Assembly (NCBI GenBank): GCA_938041275.1 | Contig: CALISH010000125.1 | Span: 1 to 27,826 of the forward strand | Direction of reading: 5' to 3' | Source of the DNA: an uncultured Solobacterium sp. | GTDB lineage: Bacteria > Bacillota_I > Bacilli_A > Erysipelotrichales > Erysipelotrichaceae | DNA length: 27,826 nucleotides | Part shown: piece by piece, positions 1 through 7,728 of the stretch | How the letters are laid out: every line of letters begins with the position of its first letter | Numbering within the stretch: position 1 is the first letter of the stretch | The notes under the pieces: model-generated | Databases searched by the model: none | What the model was told of the DNA's origin: nothing | Seen by the model: only the letters and a program-made list of their open reading frames with translations | Translations under genes and position numbers: made by a program

Positions 1-48
1 TTCAATTATATACGGAGGCTTTTTTCATCGCTTAAGCTTTTCCCTTCT

Positions 49-71
49 CATACGCATAGCGTATGGTTTTT
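49..71 (+). terminator. Intrinsic terminator for a plus-strand gene left of the window
   Basis: A 7-bp stem (CATACGC paired with GCGTATG, loop ATA) is followed by G and five T residues on the plus strand. No plus-strand gene ends inside the window before it, so it would serve a gene just to the left. The stem is short, so this is a moderate call. Confidence 0.45.
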
Positions 72-94
72 ATAGGAAACTTCGTTTTCCTATA
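71..94. repeat. Short inverted repeat with a cttcgt loop
   Basis: TATAGGAAA (71-79) pairs perfectly with TTTCCTATA (86-94) across a 6-nt loop. There is no T tract on either side, so it is not a good terminator by itself. It lies between two other hairpins (49-65 and 99-126) in a non-coding stretch beyond the uvrC 3' end. It could be part of a compound terminator or a small palindromic repeat. I did not find another copy in the window. Confidence 0.35.
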
Positions 95-98
95 ATCT

Positions 99-126
99 AA
101 TACCGATGCGGTTATGCATCGGTATT
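99..126 (-). terminator. Hairpin at the uvrC 3' end
   Basis: An 11-bp perfect stem (AATACCGATGC, 99-109, with GCATCGGTATT, 116-126) has a 6-nt loop and contains the uvrC stop codon. On the minus strand the tail is TAGATTATAG, which is weak. On the plus strand the stem runs into TATTTT. It is probably a terminator shared by both directions, or a 3'-protecting hairpin for the mutS2-uvrC message. Confidence 0.5.
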
Positions 127-1896
127 TTCATATGTTTGATGTAATGCATCATATACTGCTTGTGCTACTTCTAAGGGTACAACCCTTGCAAGATCTTCAA
201 CAGTTGCGGCTTTTAGATTTGTAAAGTTACCAAATTCTTTTAGTAATAACTTCTTACGTTTAGGACCTACACCGGCTATCTCATCCAATACAGATTTTGT
301 CTGTGCCTTTGCACGTAATTTTCTATGATATGTAATCGCTACGCGGTGAACTTCATCTTGCATACGTGTTAGTAAGAAGAATAGACCAGAATCTTTATCG
401 ATTTCAAAAGTATCCCCATTGGTATCCATTAATGCATTCGTGCTGTGTTTATCATCCTTTACCAAACCCATTAACTTGATTGTATCTGATAAATCAAGTG
501 AATCTAGAATTTCCTTTGCCGCATCAATCTGTGTTTTACCACCATCGACGATTATACCATCTGGCATTCTCGCCCCTTCTTTTAACATACGGAAATAACG
601 GCGATAGATAACTTCCTTCATTGAATCTACATCAGAGTTTCCTGTATGTAATTTATATAATCGATAACTCTTACGATCAGGATATCCATCTTCGTATACA
701 ACACATGAGGCAACTGTAAACGCACCACTAATATGAGAGTTATCAAATAACTCAACACGATTCATTGGATGTTTTGCAATATCACAAAGTTGTGATACGG
801 CTTGTTCTGTTAGTGTATCTTGTCTTGCGACCGCATTGAACTTAAGGTCTAATTGTTTTTTAGCATTTTCAACACACATATCTAAGAGTTTTACTTTATA
901 TCCCTTTTGTGGTTGGAAGATAGGCATATCCAATACTTCTTGCAATGCTGTAACATCTAACTCCATCGGTAATACAAGTTCACGAGCAGATGGATGATCT
1001 TGATAATACTGTACTAAAAACGAAGTGAATTCTTCTTCTGCATCTCCATAAAGAGGTCTTAAACGGAATTCTTTATTTAGGATTGTTCCTTCACGTACTA
1101 AGAAACCGGTAATTGCGAGATATCCCTTCTTCGTATACCAGGCAAAGACATCACGTGATCCACGATTGTCTTTTTCAATATTCTGTTTATCATTAACCAC
1201 GTGTCGAATCGACTCTAGCATCTCTTTATATTCTTGCGCTTTTTCAAATTCAAGTGCTTGGCTAGCTTCAAGCATCTTTGTTTGTAACTCTGCTTCTACA
1301 TCTTTGGTATCACCATTCATGAAACGAACAACTTTATCACTCATCTCATCATAGACCTTTGGGTCTATATCAAATTCACATGGTCCAATACATTGATGCA
1401 TGTGATAGTACAAACATACCTTCGGTTCTAAATGCGTACATCTTCGAAATGGATAGAGTGACTGTAATAGTTTTAGAGTCATTCTAGCAGCAGTCGCATC
1501 TGGAAATGGTCCAAAGTACTTCGCCTTCTTATCTTTCTTTGTATCGCGTGCTATTAGTAAGCGTGGATACTTTTCTTTTGTCAGCTTAATATATGGATAA
1601 GATGAATCATCAATAAATTGAATATTATACTTTGGACGATACTTCTTAATTAAGTTAATTTCTAATACCAAAGCCTCTTTTTCGCTTCTTGTAACGATAA
1701 AATCGAAGTCATCAATACTGCTTACCATTTTGGTCGTCTTAAAATCGTGCGCACCAACAAAATATTGGTTCACACGATTATGTAGATTCTTTGCCTTACC
1801 AACGTAGATAATTTCTCCGTTTTTATCCTTCATCTGATAACTGCCCGGTTCATTTGGTAAGTTCTTTAGTTTTGCTTTGATATATTCTTTATCCAT
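112..1896 (-). CDS. uvrC: UvrC, excinuclease ABC subunit C
   Basis: This is the dual-incision nuclease of nucleotide excision repair, which cuts 3' and then 5' of a UvrB-bound lesion. At 594 aa the protein has the normal UvrC length and order. The N-terminal GIY-YIG nuclease includes GSY (18-20) and IYVG (30-33). Four cysteines (C153, C161, C169, C173) match the iron-sulfur cluster reported for UvrC. A UVR motif that contacts UvrB lies at about 205-235. The RNase H-like C-terminal nuclease carries FDNSH (384-388) and VDGGK (450-454), and a helix-hairpin-helix segment lies at about 537-556. The ATG at 1896 follows an AAAGGAA ribosome binding site and is nine bases downstream of the mutS2 stop, so the two genes are co-transcribed. 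The stop codon sits in a hairpin. Confidence 0.97.
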   Translation of the reverse strand: MDKEYIKAKLKNLPNEPGSYQMKDKNGEIIYVGKAKNLHNRVNQYFVGAHDFKTTKMVSSIDDFDFIVTRSEKEALVLEINLIKKYRPKYNIQFIDDSSYPYIKLTKEKYPRLLIARDTKKDKKAKYFGPFPDATAARMTLKLLQSLYPFRRCTHLEPKVCLYYHMHQCIGPCEFDIDPKVYDEMSDKVVRFMNGDTKDVEAELQTKMLEASQALEFEKAQEYKEMLESIRHVVNDKQNIEKDNRGSRDVFAWYTKKGYLAITGFLVREGTILNKEFRLRPLYGDAEEEFTSFLVQYYQDHPSARELVLPMELDVTALQEVLDMPIFQPQKGYKVKLLDMCVENAKKQLDLKFNAVARQDTLTEQAVSQLCDIAKHPMNRVELFDNSHISGAFTVASCVVYEDGYPDRKSYRLYKLHTGNSDVDSMKEVIYRRYFRMLKEGARMPDGIIVDGGKTQIDAAKEILDSLDLSDTIKLMGLVKDDKHSTNALMDTNGDTFEIDKDSGLFFLLTRMQDEVHRVAITYHRKLRAKAQTKSVLDEIAGVGPKRKKLLLKEFGNFTNLKAATVEDLARVVPLEVAQAVYDALHQTYENTDA

Positions 1897-1905
1897 TGTA
1901 TTCCT

Positions 1906-4218
1906 TTAATTTAATGTTACTACGGTTGCTCCAGTTCCACCTTCTTGAGGCATTCCTAGTCTAAATTCTTTAACCGACTTATCATTACGTAATCTATCAT
2001 GTACAGCCTTACGTAACTTACCTGTACCATCTCCATGAATAATGCGGAATGTCTTAAGACCATGAATCTTTGCTTGATCCATATAATCTTTCATCTTTTC
2101 AATTCCTTCATCCACATGCATACCAATTAGATTGCATTCTAACGACATGCTTGCATAGATGTTATTAGATCGTATATGTACAGATGTATTTGTCTTGTTC
2201 TTTGGAATGACATGTGAACTTGGTCGAATCTGATTTTTCTTTACATGAATCGTTCTGCCATTGAGGCTCACAGTAATTTCTTTTCTTCCAATCTTAATTA
2301 CTTCACATACTTGATTAGAAGAACGTAGTTCTACCGCATCACCAACATGATAGGTGATATCGTCATAATTCGTTTCATCCACTTCTTCGAGTGGTTGAAT
2401 CTTCTTTAACTGATTCCGTACATTGAGCACTTCATGGTATTTTGCTTGTTCATTGCGCATTTGTGCAAGAATTTCATCTGCCTTATGTTGTGCTTCTTCA
2501 ATATATTGATTAGCTTCAGCTTGTGCATTCTTTTGCCAATCATCTTTTTCTTTTAAGAGTTGATTACGCTCTTTGATAAGAGATTCCTGTAATGTCTTTA
2601 CTTCCGCAATCTTTTGACTAAGTTCATCATTCTTTAGCGTTGTTTCATTCAACTGTGTCTCCAAACGTTCAATCAAAATATCTTCTTGTGATTTTGCTTG
2701 TTCTTTTAAGAAAGACGCATATTTAATAATCGATTTAGGTAATCCATATCGTTCCGCAATTTCAAACGCATTCGATTGTCCTGTTAACCCTTCAATAAAG
2801 CGGTATGTTGGCTCTAGCTTCTCTTGGTCGAATTGAACACTTGCGACCAAAATATCATCATGACGTTTACCATAAGCCTTTAGACGGCCATAGTGAGTCG
2901 TCGCAACACAGGTAGCCTTTACATCACGCAAGTAATTTAAGATTGAGATAGCTAAGCTTTCTCCCTCTTTAGGATCTGTACCAGAGCCAACTTCATCCAT
3001 GAGTACTAAACTATTCTCCGTTGCACTGCGAATAATTTCAGCTTGTTTCTTGATATGTGCACTAAAACTAGATAAGGATTCCACAACAGATTGATCATCG
3101 CCAATATCCACAAACACATTATCAAAGAAAGGAATGACAGCACTTTCTGCAGTTACCGGAATTCCTACATAGGTCATTAAAACAAATAGACCAATGACTT
3201 TCATAGATACAGTTTTACCACCTGTATTTGGACCTGTTATTAGTAGTATACGTTTTGGATCACGTAAGTGATAATTATTAGCTACTACTTTCTTTGGATC
3301 AATCAAAGGATGTTTGGCACGTATAATTTCAATTTCCTTTTGTTCTGAAAGTTCAGCCGCAACACCATCATGAAGTTTGCCCCATTGTGCTTTCGCAAAG
3401 ATAGCATCGAAGATACCACATGTTTCAATGTTGGATATTTCTTCATCCGCAATCGCTGCAACACTTCTTGATAGCATCGTTAAGATACGATGAATCTCTT
3501 CCTTTTCTTTCTCAATGAGTTCCATCTTGCGATTGTTCAAACCAACTAGTGATGCAGGTTCAATGTAGGATGCTTGTTTTGATGCGCTATCACCATGCAG
3601 TAAACCGCCATACATATTCTTATCTGATGCTTTCACCAAGATAACTGCACGACCATTTCGCATCGTCACAATCGAGTCAACCACACAATCTGAATGGCTT
3701 GCCACAAATCGATTTGCAGCAGTTGCGATTTCACCATCAATGCGCGATAAACTACTACGAATCGACTTTAACTCTGGCGAGGCTTTATCCATTACTTCAC
3801 CATATTGATTTAAACAATTACCTATCTCTTTTGCGATTTTCTCATGAACAATTAATGTATCATATAGGTCTTGTAGATGTTCGTGTGCTAAAGCATTCAT
3901 TGATTTAAAATAATTTAACATTCCTTGAATGCCTTGTATCAAAAACATCTCATCAATTAATTCTTGTGACGTTAAAGTTCTACCCTTTTTTGCGTTTAAT
4001 AAGATATCTCTTAAATCCTTAATTTGAGACATTGGTAGACGATCTTCATGAATACACATTGCAAGAGCTTCCTTCATGTATGCATGTTCACGACGTATCA
4101 CAAGTGAGTCAAATGATGGTTTGATGGTATCTACGTATTCAATGCCAAGTGAAAAAGAACATTGTTTTTTTACCTGTTCTAATATCACATTCAATTCTAG
4201 ACTACCAATTACACTCAT
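1906..4218 (-). CDS. mutS2: MutS2, Smr-domain MutS homologue
   Basis: MutS2 proteins are ATPases that suppress recombination. In Bacillus subtilis one has also been linked to rescue of collided ribosomes. At 770 aa the protein has the usual family length. It lacks the mismatch-recognition domain of MutS. The ATPase has Walker A GPNTGGKT (329-336) and Walker B LVLMDEVGSGTDP (404-416). A charged coiled coil covers about 505-600, and a C-terminal Smr domain covers about 695-770. The Smr HGxGTG motif is present (HGDGTG, about 728-733), but the upstream DLRG motif reads NLIG (696-699). That replaces the conserved Asp and Arg and could reduce any Smr nuclease activity. The ATG follows an AGGAG site just after the cvpA stop, and uvrC follows nine bases later. 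Confidence 0.95.
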   Translation of the reverse strand: MSVIGSLELNVILEQVKKQCSFSLGIEYVDTIKPSFDSLVIRREHAYMKEALAMCIHEDRLPMSQIKDLRDILLNAKKGRTLTSQELIDEMFLIQGIQGMLNYFKSMNALAHEHLQDLYDTLIVHEKIAKEIGNCLNQYGEVMDKASPELKSIRSSLSRIDGEIATAANRFVASHSDCVVDSIVTMRNGRAVILVKASDKNMYGGLLHGDSASKQASYIEPASLVGLNNRKMELIEKEKEEIHRILTMLSRSVAAIADEEISNIETCGIFDAIFAKAQWGKLHDGVAAELSEQKEIEIIRAKHPLIDPKKVVANNYHLRDPKRILLITGPNTGGKTVSMKVIGLFVLMTYVGIPVTAESAVIPFFDNVFVDIGDDQSVVESLSSFSAHIKKQAEIIRSATENSLVLMDEVGSGTDPKEGESLAISILNYLRDVKATCVATTHYGRLKAYGKRHDDILVASVQFDQEKLEPTYRFIEGLTGQSNAFEIAERYGLPKSIIKYASFLKEQAKSQEDILIERLETQLNETTLKNDELSQKIAEVKTLQESLIKERNQLLKEKDDWQKNAQAEANQYIEEAQHKADEILAQMRNEQAKYHEVLNVRNQLKKIQPLEEVDETNYDDITYHVGDAVELRSSNQVCEVIKIGRKEITVSLNGRTIHVKKNQIRPSSHVIPKNKTNTSVHIRSNNIYASMSLECNLIGMHVDEGIEKMKDYMDQAKIHGLKTFRIIHGDGTGKLRKAVHDRLRNDKSVKEFRLGMPQEGGTGATVVTLN

Positions 4219-4226
4219 AATAACTC

Positions 4227-4886
4227 CTATTTGATTTGCTTACTTTCATCCACAAAGCCATTGTCTTTTAACCAGTTTTCAACTGCATTTCTTTGTAAAT
4301 CAGTTAATGACTTTGTGCCATCTTCAATCTTGGAGAAACCTTGACTACTAAATAATGGCCCTAAATAATCCTTTGCAACCAGCTCTGTTACTTGATTTAC
4401 TTGTTTAAACAAGGAATTTTCTACAATATAGCTACCATTCTTAAAGAGTGGTGTACATAAGAATACCGTAATCACAACTATCCATACAAAGGCCTCTAAC
4501 ACACCAAAAGCAGCACCTAATAGCGCACTAATCGCATGAATTCCAGGAACTTTATGTACGCCTTTTGCGATGCGGTCAACCACAAAGAATACGACACGCA
4601 AAACTAAGAATAATAAGATAAACCAAGCTATCTGATTAACATAGGTTTTCGCTACTACCTCTAATGGCGATCCTGATAAGCCAAGAAATTTACTTGGAAC
4701 AATTGTAACGTATTTTGCAAATACACCGCATAATATCCAAGCAATCCAATAAGAAATAATAGAACCTACAAGGCCAATCAATCGACGTAAAATACCGGTA
4801 TTGTATCCTTGTGCTGCTTTTAAAACAAAGAATATAACGATAAAGGCACTAAAATAGATTGCCCAATTTTCTTGTAAAGTGAACAT
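4227..4886 (-). CDS. CvpA family membrane protein
   Basis: This is a 219-aa membrane protein of the CvpA family (colicin V production/YshB-like), with about four hydrophobic segments in the first 150 residues and a soluble tail. The motif VGSIISYWIAW and a glycine-rich ISALLGAAFG segment fit the family. I chose the start encoding MFTLQENW because GGAGGA lies seven bases upstream. A 19-codon upstream extension is open but lacks a ribosome binding site. The gene lies directly upstream of mutS2 (8-base gap), as cvpA does near mutS2 in Bacillus. The family's molecular role is not settled. It is the first gene of the cvpA-mutS2-uvrC operon, with its promoter in the short region shared with rnhC. 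Confidence 0.88.
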   Translation of the reverse strand: MFTLQENWAIYFSAFIVIFFVLKAAQGYNTGILRRLIGLVGSIISYWIAWILCGVFAKYVTIVPSKFLGLSGSPLEVVAKTYVNQIAWFILLFLVLRVVFFVVDRIAKGVHKVPGIHAISALLGAAFGVLEAFVWIVVITVFLCTPLFKNGSYIVENSLFKQVNQVTELVAKDYLGPLFSSQGFSKIEDGTKSLTDLQRNAVENWLKDNGFVDESKQIK

Positions 4887-4942
4887 AAAAAATCCTCCTA
4901 TATAAAGATGATAAAACAAAACAGTGCAAACTTCCAACAGCA

Positions 4943-4951
4943 TGATAAAAT
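4943..4951 (+). promoter_or_regulatory. Extended -10 promoter for a leaderless rnhC mRNA
   Basis: TGATAAAAT forms an extended -10 element (TGn plus TAAAAT, 4946-4951). Exactly seven bases follow before the A of the rnhC ATG at 4959, so transcription would start at the start codon. No Shine-Dalgarno sequence precedes the ATG. A TATAAT at 4951-4956 overlaps, but using it would start transcription inside the gene. No good -35 box is visible, which is acceptable for an extended -10 promoter. Confidence 0.45.
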
Positions 4952-4958
4952 ATAATGC

Positions 4959-5831
4959 ATGAATAACACAATTACTTTAAAACTCAAATCGATTCAAGAG
5001 GAACAATTGTTCAAAACTTTTAGTGAATTTCAAACCACACCACCACAATATGCAAAATGGCAATTAAAACCAGAAAATTGCGTCATTACCTGTTATACAT
5101 CAGGAAAAACTGTATTCCAAGGAAAAGACGCAAATGTATACGCAGCAGCTTTTATGGAAGTACGAGATGAAATCTCAACACCTACTACAACAAGTCATTA
5201 TCCTCAAGCAGGTAGCGATGAAGTTGGCACTGGCGATTACTTTGGACCTGTATGTGTATGTGCTAGTTACGTTACTAAAGACGATGTGGACTTCTTAGTA
5301 AAACTTGGTGTGCGTGACTCTAAACAAATGAGTGATGCGGATATGTTAAAGATTGGACCATTACTTATGGAACGTATTCCTCATAGCTTATTGATTGTAC
5401 CTCCACAAAAATACAATCAAGTACATGAGTCATATAACCTAAACGCCATTAAGGCAAAGTTACATAACCAAGCCTATATCAACCTTGCCAAGAAAATAGA
5501 ACTTCCAAGTTTTAAAATTATTGACCAATTTACCCCAGAAACCTCCTATTATCGTTATCTAAAAAATGAACCACAAATTATACGGGGTATTCATTTTGAA
5601 ACGAAAGCTGAAGATAAGTACTTATCCGTCGCAGTTGGTTCTATCATCTCGCGCTATGGTTTTCTAAAAACATGGGAAGAAATGGAACAAAAATATAACA
5701 TGACTCTTCCAAAAGGCTCTGGTGATAAAGTAGATATCGTTGCACAAACGTTTGTTGAACGATATGGATTCGAACGCCTTGGTGAAATTGCTAAATTACA
5801 TTTTAAAAATACAGAAAAAATACGTGTATGA
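4959..5831 (+). CDS. rnhC: Ribonuclease HIII
   Basis: RNase HIII removes RNA from RNA/DNA hybrids. At 290 aa it has the normal length. It has an N-terminal TBP-like substrate-binding domain (about 1-75) followed by the RNase H catalytic domain. The hallmark GSDEVGTGDYFGP (85-97) supplies catalytic D87 and E88. VRDSK (118-122) and IIDQF (187-191, D189) follow, and the family stretch TKAEDKYLSVAVGSIISR starts near 215. The ATG has no ribosome binding site and lies seven bases from a -10 box, so the mRNA may be leaderless. No alternative ATG would keep the N-terminal domain intact. The gene is divergent from cvpA, recalling the rnhC/zapA-cvpA junction of Bacillus. Confidence 0.95.
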   Translation: MNNTITLKLKSIQEEQLFKTFSEFQTTPPQYAKWQLKPENCVITCYTSGKTVFQGKDANVYAAAFMEVRDEISTPTTTSHYPQAGSDEVGTGDYFGPVCVCASYVTKDDVDFLVKLGVRDSKQMSDADMLKIGPLLMERIPHSLLIVPPQKYNQVHESYNLNAIKAKLHNQAYINLAKKIELPSFKIIDQFTPETSYYRYLKNEPQIIRGIHFETKAEDKYLSVAVGSIISRYGFLKTWEEMEQKYNMTLPKGSGDKVDIVAQTFVERYGFERLGEIAKLHFKNTEKIRV

Positions 5832-5852
5832 ATCATCAATACACGTATTTTT
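5816..5852. terminator. Bidirectional intrinsic terminator
   Basis: A perfect 14-bp stem (5816-5829 with 5839-5852) has A5 on one side and T5 on the other and a 9-nt loop. It includes the rnhC stop codon. It separates the converging rnhC (+) and LURP-one-like gene (-) and can work on both strands. Confidence 0.85.
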
Positions 5853-5857
5853 ATAAC

Positions 5858-6523
5858 TTACATATTACTATTATGAGAATGCGATGTAGAACGATTTGCA
5901 TTTCTTCTAGCCATCAACATATTCTCTAATGTGATTACAATTGCGACTACAGTAGCCTCTTCATTTACATCATATAAATCAATACAATATTTATCACGCA
6001 TAGAGAATAGTTTCTGCCCTACGACCGCAATCACACGTTCTTGATTGTTATATAAAACAAAGTTTAAATTTGAAAAATCTCCTTGTAACGTCCAACCAAG
6101 TTCATCAATGGTAAATTTCATATCTAAAAGACGGAACAAGTCTTTAGAAAGTTCAAATGACTTTCCACCGACAACACCAATATAGTGAATTGAATGCAGT
6201 GAAAATAACTTTCTTTCAATCGAAGCGACAACTCTATCTTGTACATCCGTAATTGTTGTTTCATTTGTAAAAGAGAATAGTTTTGAAGATGAATGATAGA
6301 CTACATTATCATTTTCATCTGTTACATCAATATCTTTATGAAAGCTAAATAAATATCGACTTGTATAGAGTGATTTTGCTGGTTCACCATAGTCATTGTA
6401 ATTACGAATATCAGTTTTCTCTCCTGCAGAGTGATATCTTTGTAATGTTGTCGCAAAAACAAAAATTCCTACAACAAAAATCACCATCATAATCAATACT
6501 GGCTGCATTGTCTCAATATACAT
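5858..6523 (-). CDS. LURP-one/Tubby C-terminal-like protein with an N-terminal membrane anchor
   Basis: This is a 221-aa protein with one hydrophobic helix at about residues 9-27, followed by a beta-rich domain of repeated short strands. Recurrent phrases such as RYLFSF, SKLFSF, RKLFSL, KDLFRL and QKLFSM are typical of the LURP-one-related (DUF567/YxjI-like) fold, which resembles the Tubby C-terminal domain. Function in bacteria is unknown. In Tubby the fold binds membrane phosphoinositides, but nothing here shows lipid binding. The ATG follows an AGGAGG site. The gene is monocistronic: it has its own extended -10 promoter and ends at the bidirectional terminator shared with rnhC. Family assignment is from pattern recognition, not a search. 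Confidence 0.72.
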   Translation of the reverse strand: MYIETMQPVLIMMVIFVVGIFVFATTLQRYHSAGEKTDIRNYNDYGEPAKSLYTSRYLFSFHKDIDVTDENDNVVYHSSSKLFSFTNETTITDVQDRVVASIERKLFSLHSIHYIGVVGGKSFELSKDLFRLLDMKFTIDELGWTLQGDFSNLNFVLYNNQERVIAVVGQKLFSMRDKYCIDLYDVNEEATVVAIVITLENMLMARRNANRSTSHSHNSNM

Positions 6524-6562
6524 AATGATTCCTCCTAATGAATGAACTTTATACCTACTACT

Positions 6563-6571
6563 ATAGTATCA
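6563..6571 (-). promoter_or_regulatory. Extended -10 promoter of the LURP-one-like gene
   Basis: On the minus strand TGATACTAT forms a TGn-extended -10 (TACTAT) about 40 bases before the start codon, with an AGGAGG site in the leader. It lies just downstream of the NUDIX gene terminator, so this gene needs its own promoter. Confidence 0.5.
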
Positions 6572-6590
6572 CGTTCATATCATAAAAGGA

Positions 6591-6622
6591 AAAAACGGAA
6601 TATCACTTTAAGTGTATATTCC
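6591..6622 (-). terminator. Intrinsic terminator of the NUDIX gene
   Basis: The stem pairs 6597-6607 with 6611-6622 (one bulged base, 3-nt loop) and contains the NUDIX stop codon. On the minus strand it is followed by GTTTTTT. It ends transcription ahead of the LURP-one-like gene. Confidence 0.75.
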
Positions 6623-7055
6623 ATTCTTCATTTACTCTTTGATAGTAGAACTCTGTAATTTCAGGATCTTCAAATACACGAATCAAAACATCCATGTCGA
6701 CTGATAACTTTAATTTCAGGAAGTCTTCACGCTTTACCCAAGATACTTTTCCTTCATCCGAGGAGATAATATCACCAGTAAAAGTATTACATGTATACAA
6801 GAATACGATATAACGACTACCATCAGAATTCACCCAATCCTTCACTCCGCAAAGCTTAGGATCATGAATATCTAAACTAGTTTCTTCTTTGACCTCACGA
6901 ATAACAGAATCAACAATCGATTCATCATCCTCTACGTGACCACCAGGAAAGGTAAATCCTGGCCAATCTTTCTTTTGTCTATCGATAACAAGGATTTCAT
7001 CACCCTGTGTTATCATGCAAAGATTTGTAAGTGTTACTAATTTTCTTCTGTCCAT
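6603..7055 (-). CDS. NUDIX hydrolase (MutT-like)
   Basis: This is a 150-aa NUDIX pyrophosphohydrolase. The NUDIX box begins at G39 and reads GHVEDDE...REVKEETSL: G39, E45, R53, E54, E57 and E58 are all present, and only the usual final glycine is serine (S60). These residues bind the metal and the diphosphate. The overall form resembles 8-oxo-(d)GTP diphosphatases of the MutT/YtkD type, but the substrate cannot be read from sequence. It lies 39 bases after pyrE. The ATG has no ribosome binding site and sits seven bases after a perfect TATAAT, suggesting a leaderless mRNA made from its own promoter. A terminator overlaps its stop codon. Confidence 0.9.
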   Translation of the reverse strand: MDRRKLVTLTNLCMITQGDEILVIDRQKKDWPGFTFPGGHVEDDESIVDSVIREVKEETSLDIHDPKLCGVKDWVNSDGSRYIVFLYTCNTFTGDIISSDEGKVSWVKREDFLKLKLSVDMDVLIRVFEDPEITEFYYQRVNEEWNIHLK

Positions 7056-7062
7056 GGATGTA

Positions 7063-7068
7063 ATTATA
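7063..7068 (-). promoter_or_regulatory. -10 box for a leaderless NUDIX mRNA
   Basis: A perfect TATAAT lies on the minus strand, with exactly seven bases between it and the A of the NUDIX ATG (7055). A weak -35 (TTTCAA, 7086-7091) is spaced by 17 bases and lies in the pyrE-NUDIX gap, next to the pyrE stop codon at 7095. There is no Shine-Dalgarno sequence in the gap. Confidence 0.45.
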
Positions 7069-7094
7069 AAAGAGTTAATAATAAATTGAAAGAA

Positions 7095-7727
7095 TTATTT
7101 TGACATCCAGCTTTCATCACTTGGATTATTTCTAAAGTGTAATAACGCTTCTACATCACTTTCTTTGATATAGTTTTCTGCTATTGCTACAGATAGCAGT
7201 GTATCGTAATCTGAGGCAGATACATTACGTACATTGTGTTCAACTAAACGCTCTGTTGCTTTACGCATTCCATAGGTAAAGATAGATGCGATACCGAGGA
7301 CTTCCGCTCCTTCTTTACGTAATACTTCTACAACTTCAACGGCTGAACCTGCAGTAGAAATTAAGTCTTCAATCACCACAATCTTCGCGTTATCGATTAA
7401 CTTACCTTCAATTTGATTTTGACGTCCATGATCTTTTGAAGATGTACGTACATATCCCATTGGTAAACCAAGAATTGTAGCGATAATTGCCGCATGTGCA
7501 ATACCTGCAGTGCTTGTACCCATAACCATATTACATGATGGATATTCTTTACGAATAATTTCTGCTAGAGCATTTTCAACATCTTCGCGAACCTTAGGAT
7601 AGGAAAGCGTCAAACGATTATCACAATAGATTGGAGACTTGATACCACTCGCCCATGTAAATGGATCTTGTGGCTTTAAAAATACTGCCTGAATATCTAA
7701 TAGGTCTTTCGCAATACGTTTTTTCAT
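7095..7727 (-). CDS. pyrE: Orotate phosphoribosyltransferase
   Basis: This enzyme transfers phosphoribose from PRPP to orotate to give OMP, the fifth step of de novo pyrimidine synthesis. The 210-aa protein has the PRPP-binding motif VVIEDLISTAGSA (117-129) and the flexible catalytic loop KDHGRQNQIEG (98-108). The ATG at 7727 is one base from the pyrF stop, and its ribosome binding site AGGAGAGGAA lies within the end of pyrF, so translation is coupled. Other pyr genes are not in the window, and I see no PyrR-type attenuator or binding loop upstream. Confidence 0.96.
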   Translation of the reverse strand: MKKRIAKDLLDIQAVFLKPQDPFTWASGIKSPIYCDNRLTLSYPKVREDVENALAEIIRKEYPSCNMVMGTSTAGIAHAAIIATILGLPMGYVRTSSKDHGRQNQIEGKLIDNAKIVVIEDLISTAGSAVEVVEVLRKEGAEVLGIASIFTYGMRKATERLVEHNVRNVSASDYDTLLSVAIAENYIKESDVEALLHFRNNPSDESWMSK

Positions 7728-7728
7728 C

